Assembly: GCA_031414695.1 (NCBI GenBank)
Contig: JANNWG010000046.1
Location: forward strand, 101,748 to 165,747
Origin: UKL13-2 sp031414695
GTDB taxonomy: Bacteria > Pseudomonadota > Gammaproteobacteria > Burkholderiales > Usitatibacteraceae
Direction: 5' to 3'
DNA length: 64,000 nucleotides
The notes below the pieces were generated by a model. That model was not told where the DNA came from. It saw nothing but the letters and a program-made list of their open reading frames with translations, and did no database searches. Position 1 is the first letter of the stretch, and every line of letters begins with the position of its first letter. Shown piece by piece: positions 25,860-34,909 of this stretch. The position numbers and the translations under genes were made by a program.

Positions 25860-27884
25860 TTACTCCGCACCTTGAATATTAGCGTTCGTTGGTATTGGCG
25901 AATTATTGACTTTAGGCACATCGGCTGTCTTTTTTTGCCGCACACGATAACGTCTATCACTCATCGCAAAAGCCCCGCCCAGCGCCATCAAAATACAGCC
26001 CGCCCAGATCCAATCAATAAATGGTTTGACGTAAATTCGCACGCCCCACGCGCCGTCAGTTGCGCCCTCAACTGGCTCACCGAGTGCCACATATAAGTCA
26101 CGCGTGAAACCTGAATCAATCGCCGCCTCGGTCATGGTTTGACCAGAGGCAAAATAATTACGTTTTTCAGAGGCTAATATTTCCACCACGCGACCATCAC
26201 GGCTGACTTCAAAACGGCCTTCTATTGCCGCGTAATTTGGCCCTGGCTTTTCCGCGATTTCGACAAACTTAAAGGTATAGCCACGCTCGGTGACGGTCTC
26301 ACCAATAGCAAGACGCACGTCGCGTTCAGTCTCATAGCCGCGCACCAGCGTGACGCCGATCACAAATACTGCAATACCAATATGCGCGATGTGCATACCG
26401 TAATAACTGGCACTATTCGAACGTAATTTTTCCCACACATTCGCACCAGCGGTGGATCGCAGCCGGTGAATAATCGCCGTCACACATGCCGCAATAATCC
26501 AAAACGCGAGTAGTAAGCCAAGCGCAACCAACGGCGTCCATTTGCCCATCACAATCGGCACGACCACTGCGCAGGCTATCGCCACGCCGAGCGCCCATTT
26601 CAGACGCACCCACAAATCAGGCAAGGTCGCATTACGCCAGGATGACACTGGTCCCACCGCCATTAAAAATAATGCGGGTGCCATTAGTGGATAAAACACA
26701 GCATCAAAATACGGTGGGCCGACGGATATTTTGCCGAGCTTTAATGCATCTAAAAATAGTGGATAGAGCGTGCCGAGTAGCACAGCTAACATCGCGACCA
26801 CTAACAACACATTATTGGCTAGCAGCAAAGACTCTCGCGATGTCGGGCTAAACGCGCCAGGTATTTTGGCCAGACCCAGTTGCGGCGCGCGCCACGCGTA
26901 GAGCGCTAATGACACACCGATCACCACGACTAAAAATCCCAAAATAAAGGCACCACGTGCTGGGTCAGTGGCAAAAGCGTGCACGCTGGTGAGCACGCCT
27001 GAGCGCACTAAAAACGTCCCTAGTAGTGACAATGAAAACGCCATGATGGCGAGCAGCACTGTCCAGCTTTTGAAGATGCCGCGCTTTTCTGTAACCGCCA
27101 GTGAATGGATGAGAGCAGTGCCCACTAGCCATGGCATAAACGATGCATTCTCAACTGGATCCCAAAACCACCAGCCGCCCCAACCAAGTTCGTAATAGGC
27201 CCAAGCGCTACCGAGCGCGATGCCGAGGGTTAAAAATATCCACGCTGCAGTTGTCCAAGGTCGCGACCAACGCGCCCAAGTTGCATCGAGCTTGCCGCCA
27301 ATAAGAGCGGCAATCGCAAACGCAAAGGCGACTGAAAATCCCACATAGCCCATATACAACATGGGCGGGTGATAAATCATGCCGGGGTCTTGCAAGAGCG
27401 GATTCAAATCCCGCCCCTCCGCCACCGCAGGTAACAAACGCTCAAACGGATTTGATGTCATCAACATAAAGAGAAAAAAGCCAATCGCAATTAAGCCCAT
27501 TACCGACAACACGCGTGCGATGACATCTAACGGCAATTGGCGGCTAAATAAAGCTACAGCGGATGTCCAACCGGTGAGCATCAATACCCATAAGAGCAGC
27601 GAGCCTTCATGCGAGCCCCATGAAGCGGTGACTTTGTAATAAACAGGTAGTTTGGTGTTTGAATTTGCAGCGACGTTTTTAACCGAAAAGTCACTCGTCA
27701 CAAAACAGTAAATCAAGCAGGCAAAGGCAAGTACGACAAAGAAAAATTGCCCCGCCGCAAGTGGCCGTGCGAGCGCCATCCACGGCGTGTCCTGTCTATA
27801 CGCGCCTATGAGCGGGACTGTGCCGAGCATGATGGCAAAGCATAACGCGATGATGAGTGCGAAGTGACCAATTTCAGGAATCAT
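25860..27884 (-). CDS. ccmF: Cytochrome c heme lyase subunit CcmF
   Basis: Large polytopic membrane protein, 674 residues, that attaches heme from holo-CcmE to apocytochrome c. The tryptophan-rich heme-handling motif WGGWWFWDPVENASFMPWL is present. A further conserved segment, PLLQDPGMIYHPPMLYMGY, precedes it. Length and hydrophobic pattern fit the family. Confidence 0.97.
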   Translation of the reverse strand: MIPEIGHFALIIALCFAIMLGTVPLIGAYRQDTPWMALARPLAAGQFFFVVLAFACLIYCFVTSDFSVKNVAANSNTKLPVYYKVTASWGSHEGSLLLWVLMLTGWTSAVALFSRQLPLDVIARVLSVMGLIAIGFFLFMLMTSNPFERLLPAVAEGRDLNPLLQDPGMIYHPPMLYMGYVGFSVAFAFAIAALIGGKLDATWARWSRPWTTAAWIFLTLGIALGSAWAYYELGWGGWWFWDPVENASFMPWLVGTALIHSLAVTEKRGIFKSWTVLLAIMAFSLSLLGTFLVRSGVLTSVHAFATDPARGAFILGFLVVVIGVSLALYAWRAPQLGLAKIPGAFSPTSRESLLLANNVLLVVAMLAVLLGTLYPLFLDALKLGKISVGPPYFDAVFYPLMAPALFLMAVGPVSSWRNATLPDLWVRLKWALGVAIACAVVVPIVMGKWTPLVALGLLLAFWIIAACVTAIIHRLRSTAGANVWEKLRSNSASYYGMHIAHIGIAVFVIGVTLVRGYETERDVRLAIGETVTERGYTFKFVEIAEKPGPNYAAIEGRFEVSRDGRVVEILASEKRNYFASGQTMTEAAIDSGFTRDLYVALGEPVEGATDGAWGVRIYVKPFIDWIWAGCILMALGGAFAMSDRRYRVRQKKTADVPKVNNSPIPTNANIQGAE

Positions 27885-27932
27885 ATTAAATTACTCAAAA
27901 AAATTTTGACCTGCTAAAAAAATCAAACAACA

Positions 27933-28415
27933 TTACTTCCCAGCCTGTGTCACTACCGGTTTTTGCCCCGCAAAAACTTTGCCTTCAATCGGATACCCTG
28001 CTTGCTTTAATGCTTCTGCCGCTTCTGGTGGCATGTAATTCTCATCATGCTTGGCGAGCACCTCAGAGGCACGAAAAATACCGTCTGCGCCTATCTTGCC
28101 TTGAGCGACGACACCTTTTCCTTCTTTAAATAAATCAGGCAATATGCCCGTGTAGGTAACTGGGATCGTTTTTAAAGTGTCGGTGACAGTAAATCCCACC
28201 GTTAAGCCGTCGGTTTTCCGCGCCACACTTCCCGCCGTAACTAAGCCGCCAATACGAAAGGTACGATCCTTTGGTGCTTTATTTTCAGCAACTTGCGTAG
28301 GCGTAAAAAAGAACACGCGATTTTCTCGTAGCGCATTGACGACGAGTGTCGCCGCAGTCGCCAATATGGCTAAGCCAATAACTACCCACATAACGCGCTT
28401 TTGCCTAGCTTTCAT
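27933..28415 (-). CDS. ccmE: Periplasmic heme chaperone CcmE
   Basis: Membrane-anchored OB-fold heme chaperone, 160 residues. One N-terminal helix is followed by the FRIGGLV segment and the heme-binding motif LAKHDENYMP, where the histidine bonds heme covalently and the tyrosine coordinates it. It overlaps ccmD by four bases and precedes ccmF by 48 bases. Confidence 0.96.
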   Translation of the reverse strand: MKARQKRVMWVVIGLAILATAATLVVNALRENRVFFFTPTQVAENKAPKDRTFRIGGLVTAGSVARKTDGLTVGFTVTDTLKTIPVTYTGILPDLFKEGKGVVAQGKIGADGIFRASEVLAKHDENYMPPEAAEALKQAGYPIEGKVFAGQKPVVTQAGK

Positions 28416-28591
28416 GCTGACTGTGCCTCAATTTGTTTAGCGATGACATCATCGCGAATGTCTTGTTGGGCGCGATGAATACGTAGGCGTACCAAGATAA
28501 TTTCGATGGTGATAAGTAACATAAATGCACCAAATGAGCCCCAGACGTAGAAGCCGCGCCCACCCATATCAAAAAAAGTTGCCCAATTCAT
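28412..28591 (-). CDS. ccmD: Heme exporter protein CcmD
   Basis: Small membrane protein of 59 residues beginning MNWATFFDMGGRGFYVWGS. This is the typical CcmD opening with the aromatic FYVW motif, one membrane helix and a charged C-terminus. It overlaps both neighbours by four bases (ATGA at 28591 with ccmC and at 28415 with ccmE), so its reading frame is firmly set. CcmD helps release holo-CcmE from CcmABC. Confidence 0.94.
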   Translation of the reverse strand: MNWATFFDMGGRGFYVWGSFGAFMLLITIEIILVRLRIHRAQQDIRDDVIAKQIEAQSA

Positions 28592-29328
28592 TTCAAGCCT
28601 TTAATTTCGTTAATCCCCGCCACCCATGCCGCATTTTTTTCACGCGTCAAAATGATGGCGCGCACCCGGCAAAGTGACACCGCAATCGCGTACATCCAGC
28701 AGGCTAACGCCATAATCAGCATTGCTAGCAGCATCGCCGTTGCCATCTTATTGCCTTGACTCACAGATATAGACGCGCCTTGGTGCAAAGTGTTCCACCA
28801 TTTGACGGAAAAATAAATTATTGGCACATTTACCGAGCCCACCAGCACGAGCAACGCACCCGCTTTGTCGGCGCGCCTTTTATCTTCGATTGCATTGATG
28901 AGAGCGATGTAGCCGACATATAAAAATAGCAATATCAAAGTCGATGTCATGCGCGCATCCCACACCCAGTAAGTGCCCCAGGTAGGCTTGCCCCAAAGTG
29001 CGCCCGTCCAGAGCGCTAATACCGTGAACATCGCGCCGGTGGGGGCAAGCGCCTCAATCATCATTGCCGATAAACGCGTTTGGTAAATCAGCGAAAGCAC
29101 CGCATAGCCAGCCATGACGAGATAAATAAACATCGCAATCCACGCGGTGGGCACATGAACAAAAATAATGCGATATACCTCACCCTGCTGAAAATCCTCA
29201 GGTGCGACAAATAAGCCCAGATACAAGCCGAGCGCGCAGAGTAAAAACGCAAGTGTGCCGAACCATGGCACGAGCTTACCCGCCAGCGGATAAAAGGTTG
29301 ATGGGGCAGCGTATTTGAATAGGCTCAT
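28588..29328 (-). CDS. ccmC: Heme exporter protein CcmC
   Basis: Six-helix membrane protein of 246 residues that loads heme onto CcmE. The heme-handling motif WGKPTWGTYWVWDARMTS is intact. I start at ATG 29328 (MSLFKYAAPSTFYPLAG), one base after the ccmB stop. The longer frame to 29430 would lie inside ccmB. Confidence 0.96.
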   Translation of the reverse strand: MSLFKYAAPSTFYPLAGKLVPWFGTLAFLLCALGLYLGLFVAPEDFQQGEVYRIIFVHVPTAWIAMFIYLVMAGYAVLSLIYQTRLSAMMIEALAPTGAMFTVLALWTGALWGKPTWGTYWVWDARMTSTLILLFLYVGYIALINAIEDKRRADKAGALLVLVGSVNVPIIYFSVKWWNTLHQGASISVSQGNKMATAMLLAMLIMALACWMYAIAVSLCRVRAIILTREKNAAWVAGINEIKGLK

Positions 29329-29329
29329 G

Positions 29330-30022
29330 TCAATCCAGCGAAATTTTAGTGGCAGCAGCAACCGCAAATGGCGTGGAAACGATGCCAAATAAATTGAGCG
29401 CGGCAAGCAAGTATAAATTAGCCGCCGCATCTAACCCTGCCATGGTCGATTCAACCGCACCGGTGCCAAAGATGAGCACCGGAATATACAACGGCAGCAC
29501 CAGTAACGCCATTAACATCGCCCCGCCGCGTACGCCAAGCGTCAATGCTGCACCCATCGCACCCAACATGGTAAGAACGGGCGTGCCGAGCAGTAGTCCG
29601 GCTGATAGCACCACTAACTCACGCGCTTCCAGCCCATACTGCAAGCCAATCGCGGGGGCGAGCAGTGCTAATGGAAACCCAGTGGTGAGCCAATGCGCCA
29701 TCATTTTGCCACCGACAATAAATGGCAATGGGTAGCGGGATAAAGCAAGCTGATCTAAAGTGCCATCCGCATAATCTTGCTGGAACAAACGCGGCAAGGT
29801 GAGCAATACCGCCAGTAAGGCGCACACCCACATTACGCCAGGCGCGACGCGCTTTAGTATTACCGCCTCCGGCCCAATCGCAATTGGAAAAAGACTTACT
29901 ACGATGACAAAAAATACCAGAGCTTGCAAAGTTTCACCACGAGATCGCATTGCAAGCTTAAGATCGCGTTGGCACGCCACAATAAAGCCGCGCTCGGGCT
30001 GATTTAATGTTTGATCGGTCAT
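29330..30022 (-). CDS. ccmB: Heme exporter protein CcmB
   Basis: Membrane subunit of the CcmAB ABC transporter, 230 residues, six predicted helices, with the conserved QQDYADGTLDQLALS segment that contacts CcmA. It overlaps ccmA by four bases. CcmAB uses ATP to free heme-loaded CcmE. Confidence 0.95.
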   Translation of the reverse strand: MTDQTLNQPERGFIVACQRDLKLAMRSRGETLQALVFFVIVVSLFPIAIGPEAVILKRVAPGVMWVCALLAVLLTLPRLFQQDYADGTLDQLALSRYPLPFIVGGKMMAHWLTTGFPLALLAPAIGLQYGLEARELVVLSAGLLLGTPVLTMLGAMGAALTLGVRGGAMLMALLVLPLYIPVLIFGTGAVESTMAGLDAAANLYLLAALNLFGIVSTPFAVAAATKISLD

Positions 30023-30666
30023 CGTGCGGCCATCAATTCACGCATCAGCAACTCACGCGTAGGCTTATGTAGCGCTAACGATAAATGCGTCGCGATTACA
30101 CACAAGCCGCCTCTTGCTAAGTGACTATCCACGACACTGCACATCAAGGTAACAGCAGCGTCATCGAGCGCGTTGGTAGGCTCATCAAGCAACCAAATTG
30201 GTTTCTGGTTGAGCAGCAAAATAGCAATGCCAATGCGACGCTTTTGCCCTTGTGAAAGCCTCTTGCCCAAGACATGACGCTGCTTTAACAAGCCAACCTG
30301 GTTCAGCGCATCAAGTCGAGTTTCGATTGAGGTTGCAACGGCATCTACTGCAAGTGCGTCTGCTAAATTTTCTTCTGCCGTTAAGTCATCTTTTAACTGA
30401 TTCGCATGACCAACGTAATGAATATGGTTGCGCGATAATTCGCTAAGTGGTTTTAAGATGGCATCGTTTAGCTCAAGCTTACCGCTATCAGGGACGGTCA
30501 AGCCGGCAATGACGCGCAATAAACTGGTTTTGCCCACACCATTAGCGCCGCGTAATACCAACACTTCGCCCGCATTGACGCTAAACGATAAATCAACAAA
30601 TAAATCACGCTCGCCGCGTTTAAGCGTGATTACCTTTGCGGACAGCGCTAGCGTCGTAAATGACAC
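30019..30666 (-). CDS. ccmA: Cytochrome c biogenesis ATP-binding export protein CcmA
   Basis: ABC ATPase of 215 residues. Walker A GANGVGKTSLL, a signature variant LSQGQKRRIGIA and Walker B IWLLDEPTNALD are seen. The start is GTG at 30666, sharing one base with the ccmI stop (TAGTG), which indicates translational coupling. Confidence 0.95.
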   Translation of the reverse strand: MSFTTLALSAKVITLKRGERDLFVDLSFSVNAGEVLVLRGANGVGKTSLLRVIAGLTVPDSGKLELNDAILKPLSELSRNHIHYVGHANQLKDDLTAEENLADALAVDAVATSIETRLDALNQVGLLKQRHVLGKRLSQGQKRRIGIAILLLNQKPIWLLDEPTNALDDAAVTLMCSVVDSHLARGGLCVIATHLSLALHKPTRELLMRELMAAR

Positions 30667-31964
30667 TACGGCATTACCTTGTCGATCATAATTTGCACAT
30701 TAGGCGCATCATTTTTAACTGATGCGCTACCGCCTTGCATATCACCAGTTTGAGGCATTGCATTGCCGCCTTTTGATATGCGCGCTTCGATAGTGATATC
30801 CGCATGCGCTGATAAATTCATGCCCGGTGCCATCGCCATGGCGTCACTTAATGTGTAGCGATAAGGCCATGTTGATGGCACAGGAATTCGCAATACGGCG
30901 AGGGGCATTTTCGGTGCATTTTTTCCAGCCGCGCGCGCAAAAATAAATAGTGTGCTGCCCGACGTGATTTTTGATTTCAGTGCGTTATCAATATTGACTT
31001 GGCCCGATACAGACTTAGCGCCAGCCGATGTTTCTACTGACGCTGGCGCCTCTTTTTGTACGGTGACTTTTGCCGCCTCTGGAAACGCTGGCTTACCAGT
31101 TTTGATTTCTACAATGATGTCGCTCACCTGTTTGAAATCTTCTGAGTCTGGCGGCACTAATGACTTTAATTTTTCCCAATATTTGAGGGAGGCTGGCTTA
31201 TTACCAGCACGCATTTCGGCAGTACCGGCGAGCGCTAAGGCTTTCATATTGTTAGGGTCAGCCTTTAACGCCTGTGTTATCAAAGTGCGCGGCTTTCCTT
31301 CAAATACCCCTTCTTGCACCATCGCCTGAGCGTCTGCGTAGTCAGCGAGCAGCTGCGCATCATTGGGGGTGAGTGCCGCCGCGCGCTGAAAGGCATCGAC
31401 TGAAGCACCTAGTTGACCAAGCGCCTGTTGGGTACGCGCAAGCAAGATCCATCCTTTTGCATCGTTTGGATTTTCCTGCATTTTTTTCGCCAGATTGTCG
31501 ACCAAAGCAACAATTTGCTTATCGGACATCGGCTGGTTTGGGTCAATCGGCGCATCGGGACTTTTAGCCGCCACAGAAATCTGCCGCGCCTCATGACTGC
31601 CCCAATTTATGTAGCCTAATATGGAGCCAGCAACGACAAAGAAGGAAACTACAGCCCCTAATACCCACGGCGTTTTCGAGGCATTACTGCCTGAAATCAC
31701 TCTCCCTTGCTTGACTTTGCTCTCTAAGTCAATCTCGGTCGCAGCGCGCTCTGCCAACTCATTGAGCGCCATGTCGCGCTGAGATTCGGTCATGAGGCCA
31801 CGTTCGAATTCAGCATCAATTTCGCTGCGCTGTTGACGAAACGCCGCCAAATTTGCCGCATCCGTTGAGAGCCGCATTGATGTTGAACGTTTTGAGCGTA
31901 ATAACGGCAACAAAATAAATAGTAACGCCACTAGCAGCAACAAGGCCGCAATTACATAAAACAT
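30666..31964 (-). CDS. ccmI: Cytochrome c biogenesis protein CcmI (CycH)
   Basis: Apocytochrome chaperone of 432 residues: two N-terminal membrane helices (about 3-22 and 91-110), a short cytoplasmic linker and a periplasmic TPR domain (ANDAKGWILLARTQQALGQ, DAQLLADYADAQAMV). The remaining ~150 residues form a C-terminal beta domain. In many bacteria ccmI ends the operon; here it comes first. It is divergent from the multiheme cytochrome operon, whose products need this machinery. Confidence 0.92.
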   Translation of the reverse strand: MFYVIAALLLLVALLFILLPLLRSKRSTSMRLSTDAANLAAFRQQRSEIDAEFERGLMTESQRDMALNELAERAATEIDLESKVKQGRVISGSNASKTPWVLGAVVSFFVVAGSILGYINWGSHEARQISVAAKSPDAPIDPNQPMSDKQIVALVDNLAKKMQENPNDAKGWILLARTQQALGQLGASVDAFQRAAALTPNDAQLLADYADAQAMVQEGVFEGKPRTLITQALKADPNNMKALALAGTAEMRAGNKPASLKYWEKLKSLVPPDSEDFKQVSDIIVEIKTGKPAFPEAAKVTVQKEAPASVETSAGAKSVSGQVNIDNALKSKITSGSTLFIFARAAGKNAPKMPLAVLRIPVPSTWPYRYTLSDAMAMAPGMNLSAHADITIEARISKGGNAMPQTGDMQGGSASVKNDAPNVQIMIDKVMP

Positions 31965-32255
31965 TAGGTTGCTCTCATACTTGTCATAAATAAGTTTAAT
32001 TATAGCGAGACACGTCGTTTAATCGATTTTGAAAATACAGATGTTGTGCAAATGAGCAAAATAAATTTGCGCCCCAAGCGTTTTTGGATAAACTAACATC
32101 ACTGAAACAATAAGGGAAATTTATTGCCTCGTCGCACTCAGGTAATAAATTGTTAGCTAAAAGTTGTCGTAGCGACTGAAGCATATTCAGTCCGCAAAAA
32201 AAGGACAGTGCGACTATGCTGATGCGTATCTCATCAGCATGCGCCTACAAAAGCC
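31965..32255. promoter_or_regulatory. Divergent control region between ccm and the multiheme operon
   Basis: On the minus strand a TATAAT at 32004-31999 lies about 35 bases before ccmI and could be its -10 box, though I find no good -35. On the plus side a perfect inverted repeat, GACTGAA-GCATA-TTCAGTC at 32174-32192, lies about 65 bases before the first cytochrome gene and is a candidate operator or leader hairpin. AAAGGACAG follows at about 32200. Confidence 0.4.
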
Positions 32256-33095
32256 ATGCAACATCGAACTGTTTTAGAGTATCGACGTTATCGCTATTTC
32301 AAAATAGCAGGGTTGGTCGTCGTTGCTTCAATAGTCGCTTATTTTTATCAAACAACACCTGTTGGTCGATACGGTGGCACGCCTGTTGGCTACGCACTAG
32401 GCACAATTGCCGCCGCGCTCATCATTTGGCTAATGTGGTTTGGCGTACGTAAACGTCAATACAGCGCATCTCTCACCTCCACACAGGGCTGGCTGTCAGC
32501 GCATATTTATTTAGGGATGGCACTCATTATTGTTGCCACCTTGCACGCAGGCTTTCAATTCGGCTGGAATGTTCACACACTTGCGTACGCGCTGCTCGTC
32601 TTTGTGGTTGGTAGCGGCTTTTTTGGCGTATTTGCCTATTTAAGCTTTCCCGCCCAACTCGCTGAAAACATAGGTCAGGACACGCGTGACTCGCTACTAC
32701 TCAGAGTGGCAGACATTGATCGCGATCTACAAAAATTCGCCATTGTGATGCCAGATAATTTAGCCAGGTCTATCGACGATAGCGTCAACAATACCCAGAT
32801 AGGCGGCGGTGTTTATAACCAATTACGGCAAGCTCACCCACGTTGCGCGACGTTACGAACCATCAAGCTCATTGAGGCAGAGACCAACAAATTGGCATTA
32901 CAAGGTGAGCAGGCGCAAACGCTACACAAAATTTACGATGCCATTCTGCGTAAACAAAAAATTGTGGCGCGGATACGACGTGATATTCGACTTAAAGCCA
33001 TGTTGCAAATTTGGTTATTCCTGCACGTACCACTGTCATTTGGTTTGCTGGCCGCACTGGTAGCGCACATTATTGCTGTGTTTTTTTACTGGTAG
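32256..33095 (+). CDS. Putative diheme membrane cytochrome b
   Basis: A 279-residue membrane protein with about five hydrophobic segments and a soluble loop (about residues 135-245) rich in charged residues. Two helices each carry a pair of histidines exactly 14 residues apart: His83/His97 and His257/His271. That spacing is the bis-histidine diheme arrangement of bc1/b6-type cytochrome b, so two stacked b hemes are likely. I do not recognise a named family. It would pass electrons between quinone and the periplasmic cytochromes encoded next. First gene of a seven-gene operon; eight bases separate it from the next. Confidence 0.7.
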   Translation: MQHRTVLEYRRYRYFKIAGLVVVASIVAYFYQTTPVGRYGGTPVGYALGTIAAALIIWLMWFGVRKRQYSASLTSTQGWLSAHIYLGMALIIVATLHAGFQFGWNVHTLAYALLVFVVGSGFFGVFAYLSFPAQLAENIGQDTRDSLLLRVADIDRDLQKFAIVMPDNLARSIDDSVNNTQIGGGVYNQLRQAHPRCATLRTIKLIEAETNKLALQGEQAQTLHKIYDAILRKQKIVARIRRDIRLKAMLQIWLFLHVPLSFGLLAALVAHIIAVFFYW

Positions 33096-33103
33096 GCTGT
33101 GTA

Positions 33104-34909
33104 ATGAAACTTCTCCTCACGCGAATCACAACCAGCAAGCCTGGCGGCGCCCAACGTACTGATGAAATAATTGACGCTGAAATACTCCAAATCGGCCGTG
33201 GTTCCAATTGCAATATTCATCTAACCGATTCACGAGTTGGGCTGCAACACGCCACGATTACAAAGAATAGCCTTGGCAGCTTCAGTATTGAAGCATTGGG
33301 TACGATGCTCATTGACGCCACCGCTGTCAGCGTAGCGGTGCTCAAAGAAGACCAGCAAATCCAGCTAGGGCCATTTACGCTGGTAGTACTAAAACCCGTC
33401 AACGATGCTGACCTAGCGCTATCACTGGAGTTAACAAAAGTGCCAGAGAGCACAACAGCGCCGACGACAAAACAATACGCACTTTCGCTCAAACAAACTT
33501 GGCTTTCGAAGCGTGTCTTATCATGGCTGTCTGTTAGTGTTGTCGCGTTAGCATTTTTAGTTGTACCGATCTACTACGCCCTACATATACCAGCTATGTC
33601 TATGGCTGAAGCGAAGTCGCAGGCTCAAAACCAAGCACACACCAACAGCAATCTAAAACCGACCGATTCATGGAATCCGGGCCCGCTTGATTCGAGTCAC
33701 GCCAATTTTGGCCGCGACTGCACACAGTGCCATCAAACGCCGTTTGTACAGGTGCAAAATACATCCTGCGAAAACTGCCACAAAACTATCGGCTGGCATT
33801 TTGCACTTGATACAACACAGGCCAAACAATTACACGAGAACATCTTTGCCAACGACGACAATGTCGGTCGCTGCGCCTCATGCCATCGCGACCACAAAGG
33901 CACGAACGCGCTTAAACGCCAAGATTCACCACTCTGTACGGATTGTCACCGCGACGTAAAAACACGACATGAGAAATTAGCGATTCCTAACATCACAAAC
34001 TTCACCACTGACCATCCAACATTTCAACTCTCAATATTGGTCGCAGGAAAAACAGGCAAAGCGGCGCTCACGCGCATATCGCAAGACGATAAATCAAAGC
34101 TCATTGAGCGCTCAAATTTGAAATTTCCGCATGATGTGCATCTGTCTAAAAAAGGCGTGCGCTCACCAAATGCGAGCGCAGCAAAAGATGGCAACGAGGT
34201 ATTGACCTGCAAAAACTGCCACACCCCTGATGAGACCGGCACCAGATTCAAGCCAATCACAATGAAAGAGCATTGCCAAGACTGCCATTCGCTCGCCTTT
34301 GAGCCCGCCGCCACTAGTCGCGAAGTTCCACACGGCAATGTTGCCGACGTTATTTCCACCGTCAATGAGTTTTACGCGCAAGCCGCATTGTTTAATAAAC
34401 CAATCGACAGCACCAGCAATCGCGCACCGCAAAAAAACACTGCATGGGTCAATCAAAAAGCCCAATCGATAGTCACTGAGATGATGGAAAAGCAAGTTTG
34501 CTTTAGCTGCCACACCATCACCAAAACCAATCAAAGTTGGGACGTAGCACCTATTGCCGTTACGCAACACTGGCTACCAAAATCGCGCTTTCCTCACTCG
34601 CAGCACAGCACCCATGAGTGTGCTGAATGTCATGATGCGACTAAGTCAAAATCGGCTAACGATATTTTAATTCCCGATATTAAAAATTGTCAGGGCTGTC
34701 ACGCAGGCAATGTCTCCGTTGTTGATAAAGCGCCAGGGACATGTCAAACCTGCCATGGCTTTCACGTTGGTGGTCCCGGCGCGGGCACGCCTGCGGTGTT
34801 ACCTAAGGCACCAGTTAAAGCGCCACTCAAGACGCCACCTAAAACAAACACCAATTTAAGCCAAGTTAGCGCCAGCACATATATGCATCCGCTGGGTTCA
34901 GGCAAATGA
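33104..34909 (+). CDS. FHA domain-decaheme cytochrome c fusion
   Basis: A 601-residue protein with an unusual layout. Residues ~1-100 form an FHA domain (ILQIGRGSNCNIHLTDSRVG, then the conserved QHATI). Residues 139-160 form the only membrane helix. From Cys206 onward there are ten CXXCH heme sites, among them CTQCH, CENCH, CASCH, CKNCH and CFSCH. The FHA part would be cytoplasmic and the hemes periplasmic, giving a possible link from phosphothreonine signals to electron transfer. I start at ATG 33104; the frame opens earlier, inside the cytochrome b gene. The C-terminus is proline/lysine-rich. It overlaps the next gene (ATGA). Confidence 0.88.
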   Translation: MKLLLTRITTSKPGGAQRTDEIIDAEILQIGRGSNCNIHLTDSRVGLQHATITKNSLGSFSIEALGTMLIDATAVSVAVLKEDQQIQLGPFTLVVLKPVNDADLALSLELTKVPESTTAPTTKQYALSLKQTWLSKRVLSWLSVSVVALAFLVVPIYYALHIPAMSMAEAKSQAQNQAHTNSNLKPTDSWNPGPLDSSHANFGRDCTQCHQTPFVQVQNTSCENCHKTIGWHFALDTTQAKQLHENIFANDDNVGRCASCHRDHKGTNALKRQDSPLCTDCHRDVKTRHEKLAIPNITNFTTDHPTFQLSILVAGKTGKAALTRISQDDKSKLIERSNLKFPHDVHLSKKGVRSPNASAAKDGNEVLTCKNCHTPDETGTRFKPITMKEHCQDCHSLAFEPAATSREVPHGNVADVISTVNEFYAQAALFNKPIDSTSNRAPQKNTAWVNQKAQSIVTEMMEKQVCFSCHTITKTNQSWDVAPIAVTQHWLPKSRFPHSQHSTHECAECHDATKSKSANDILIPDIKNCQGCHAGNVSVVDKAPGTCQTCHGFHVGGPGAGTPAVLPKAPVKAPLKTPPKTNTNLSQVSASTYMHPLGSGK

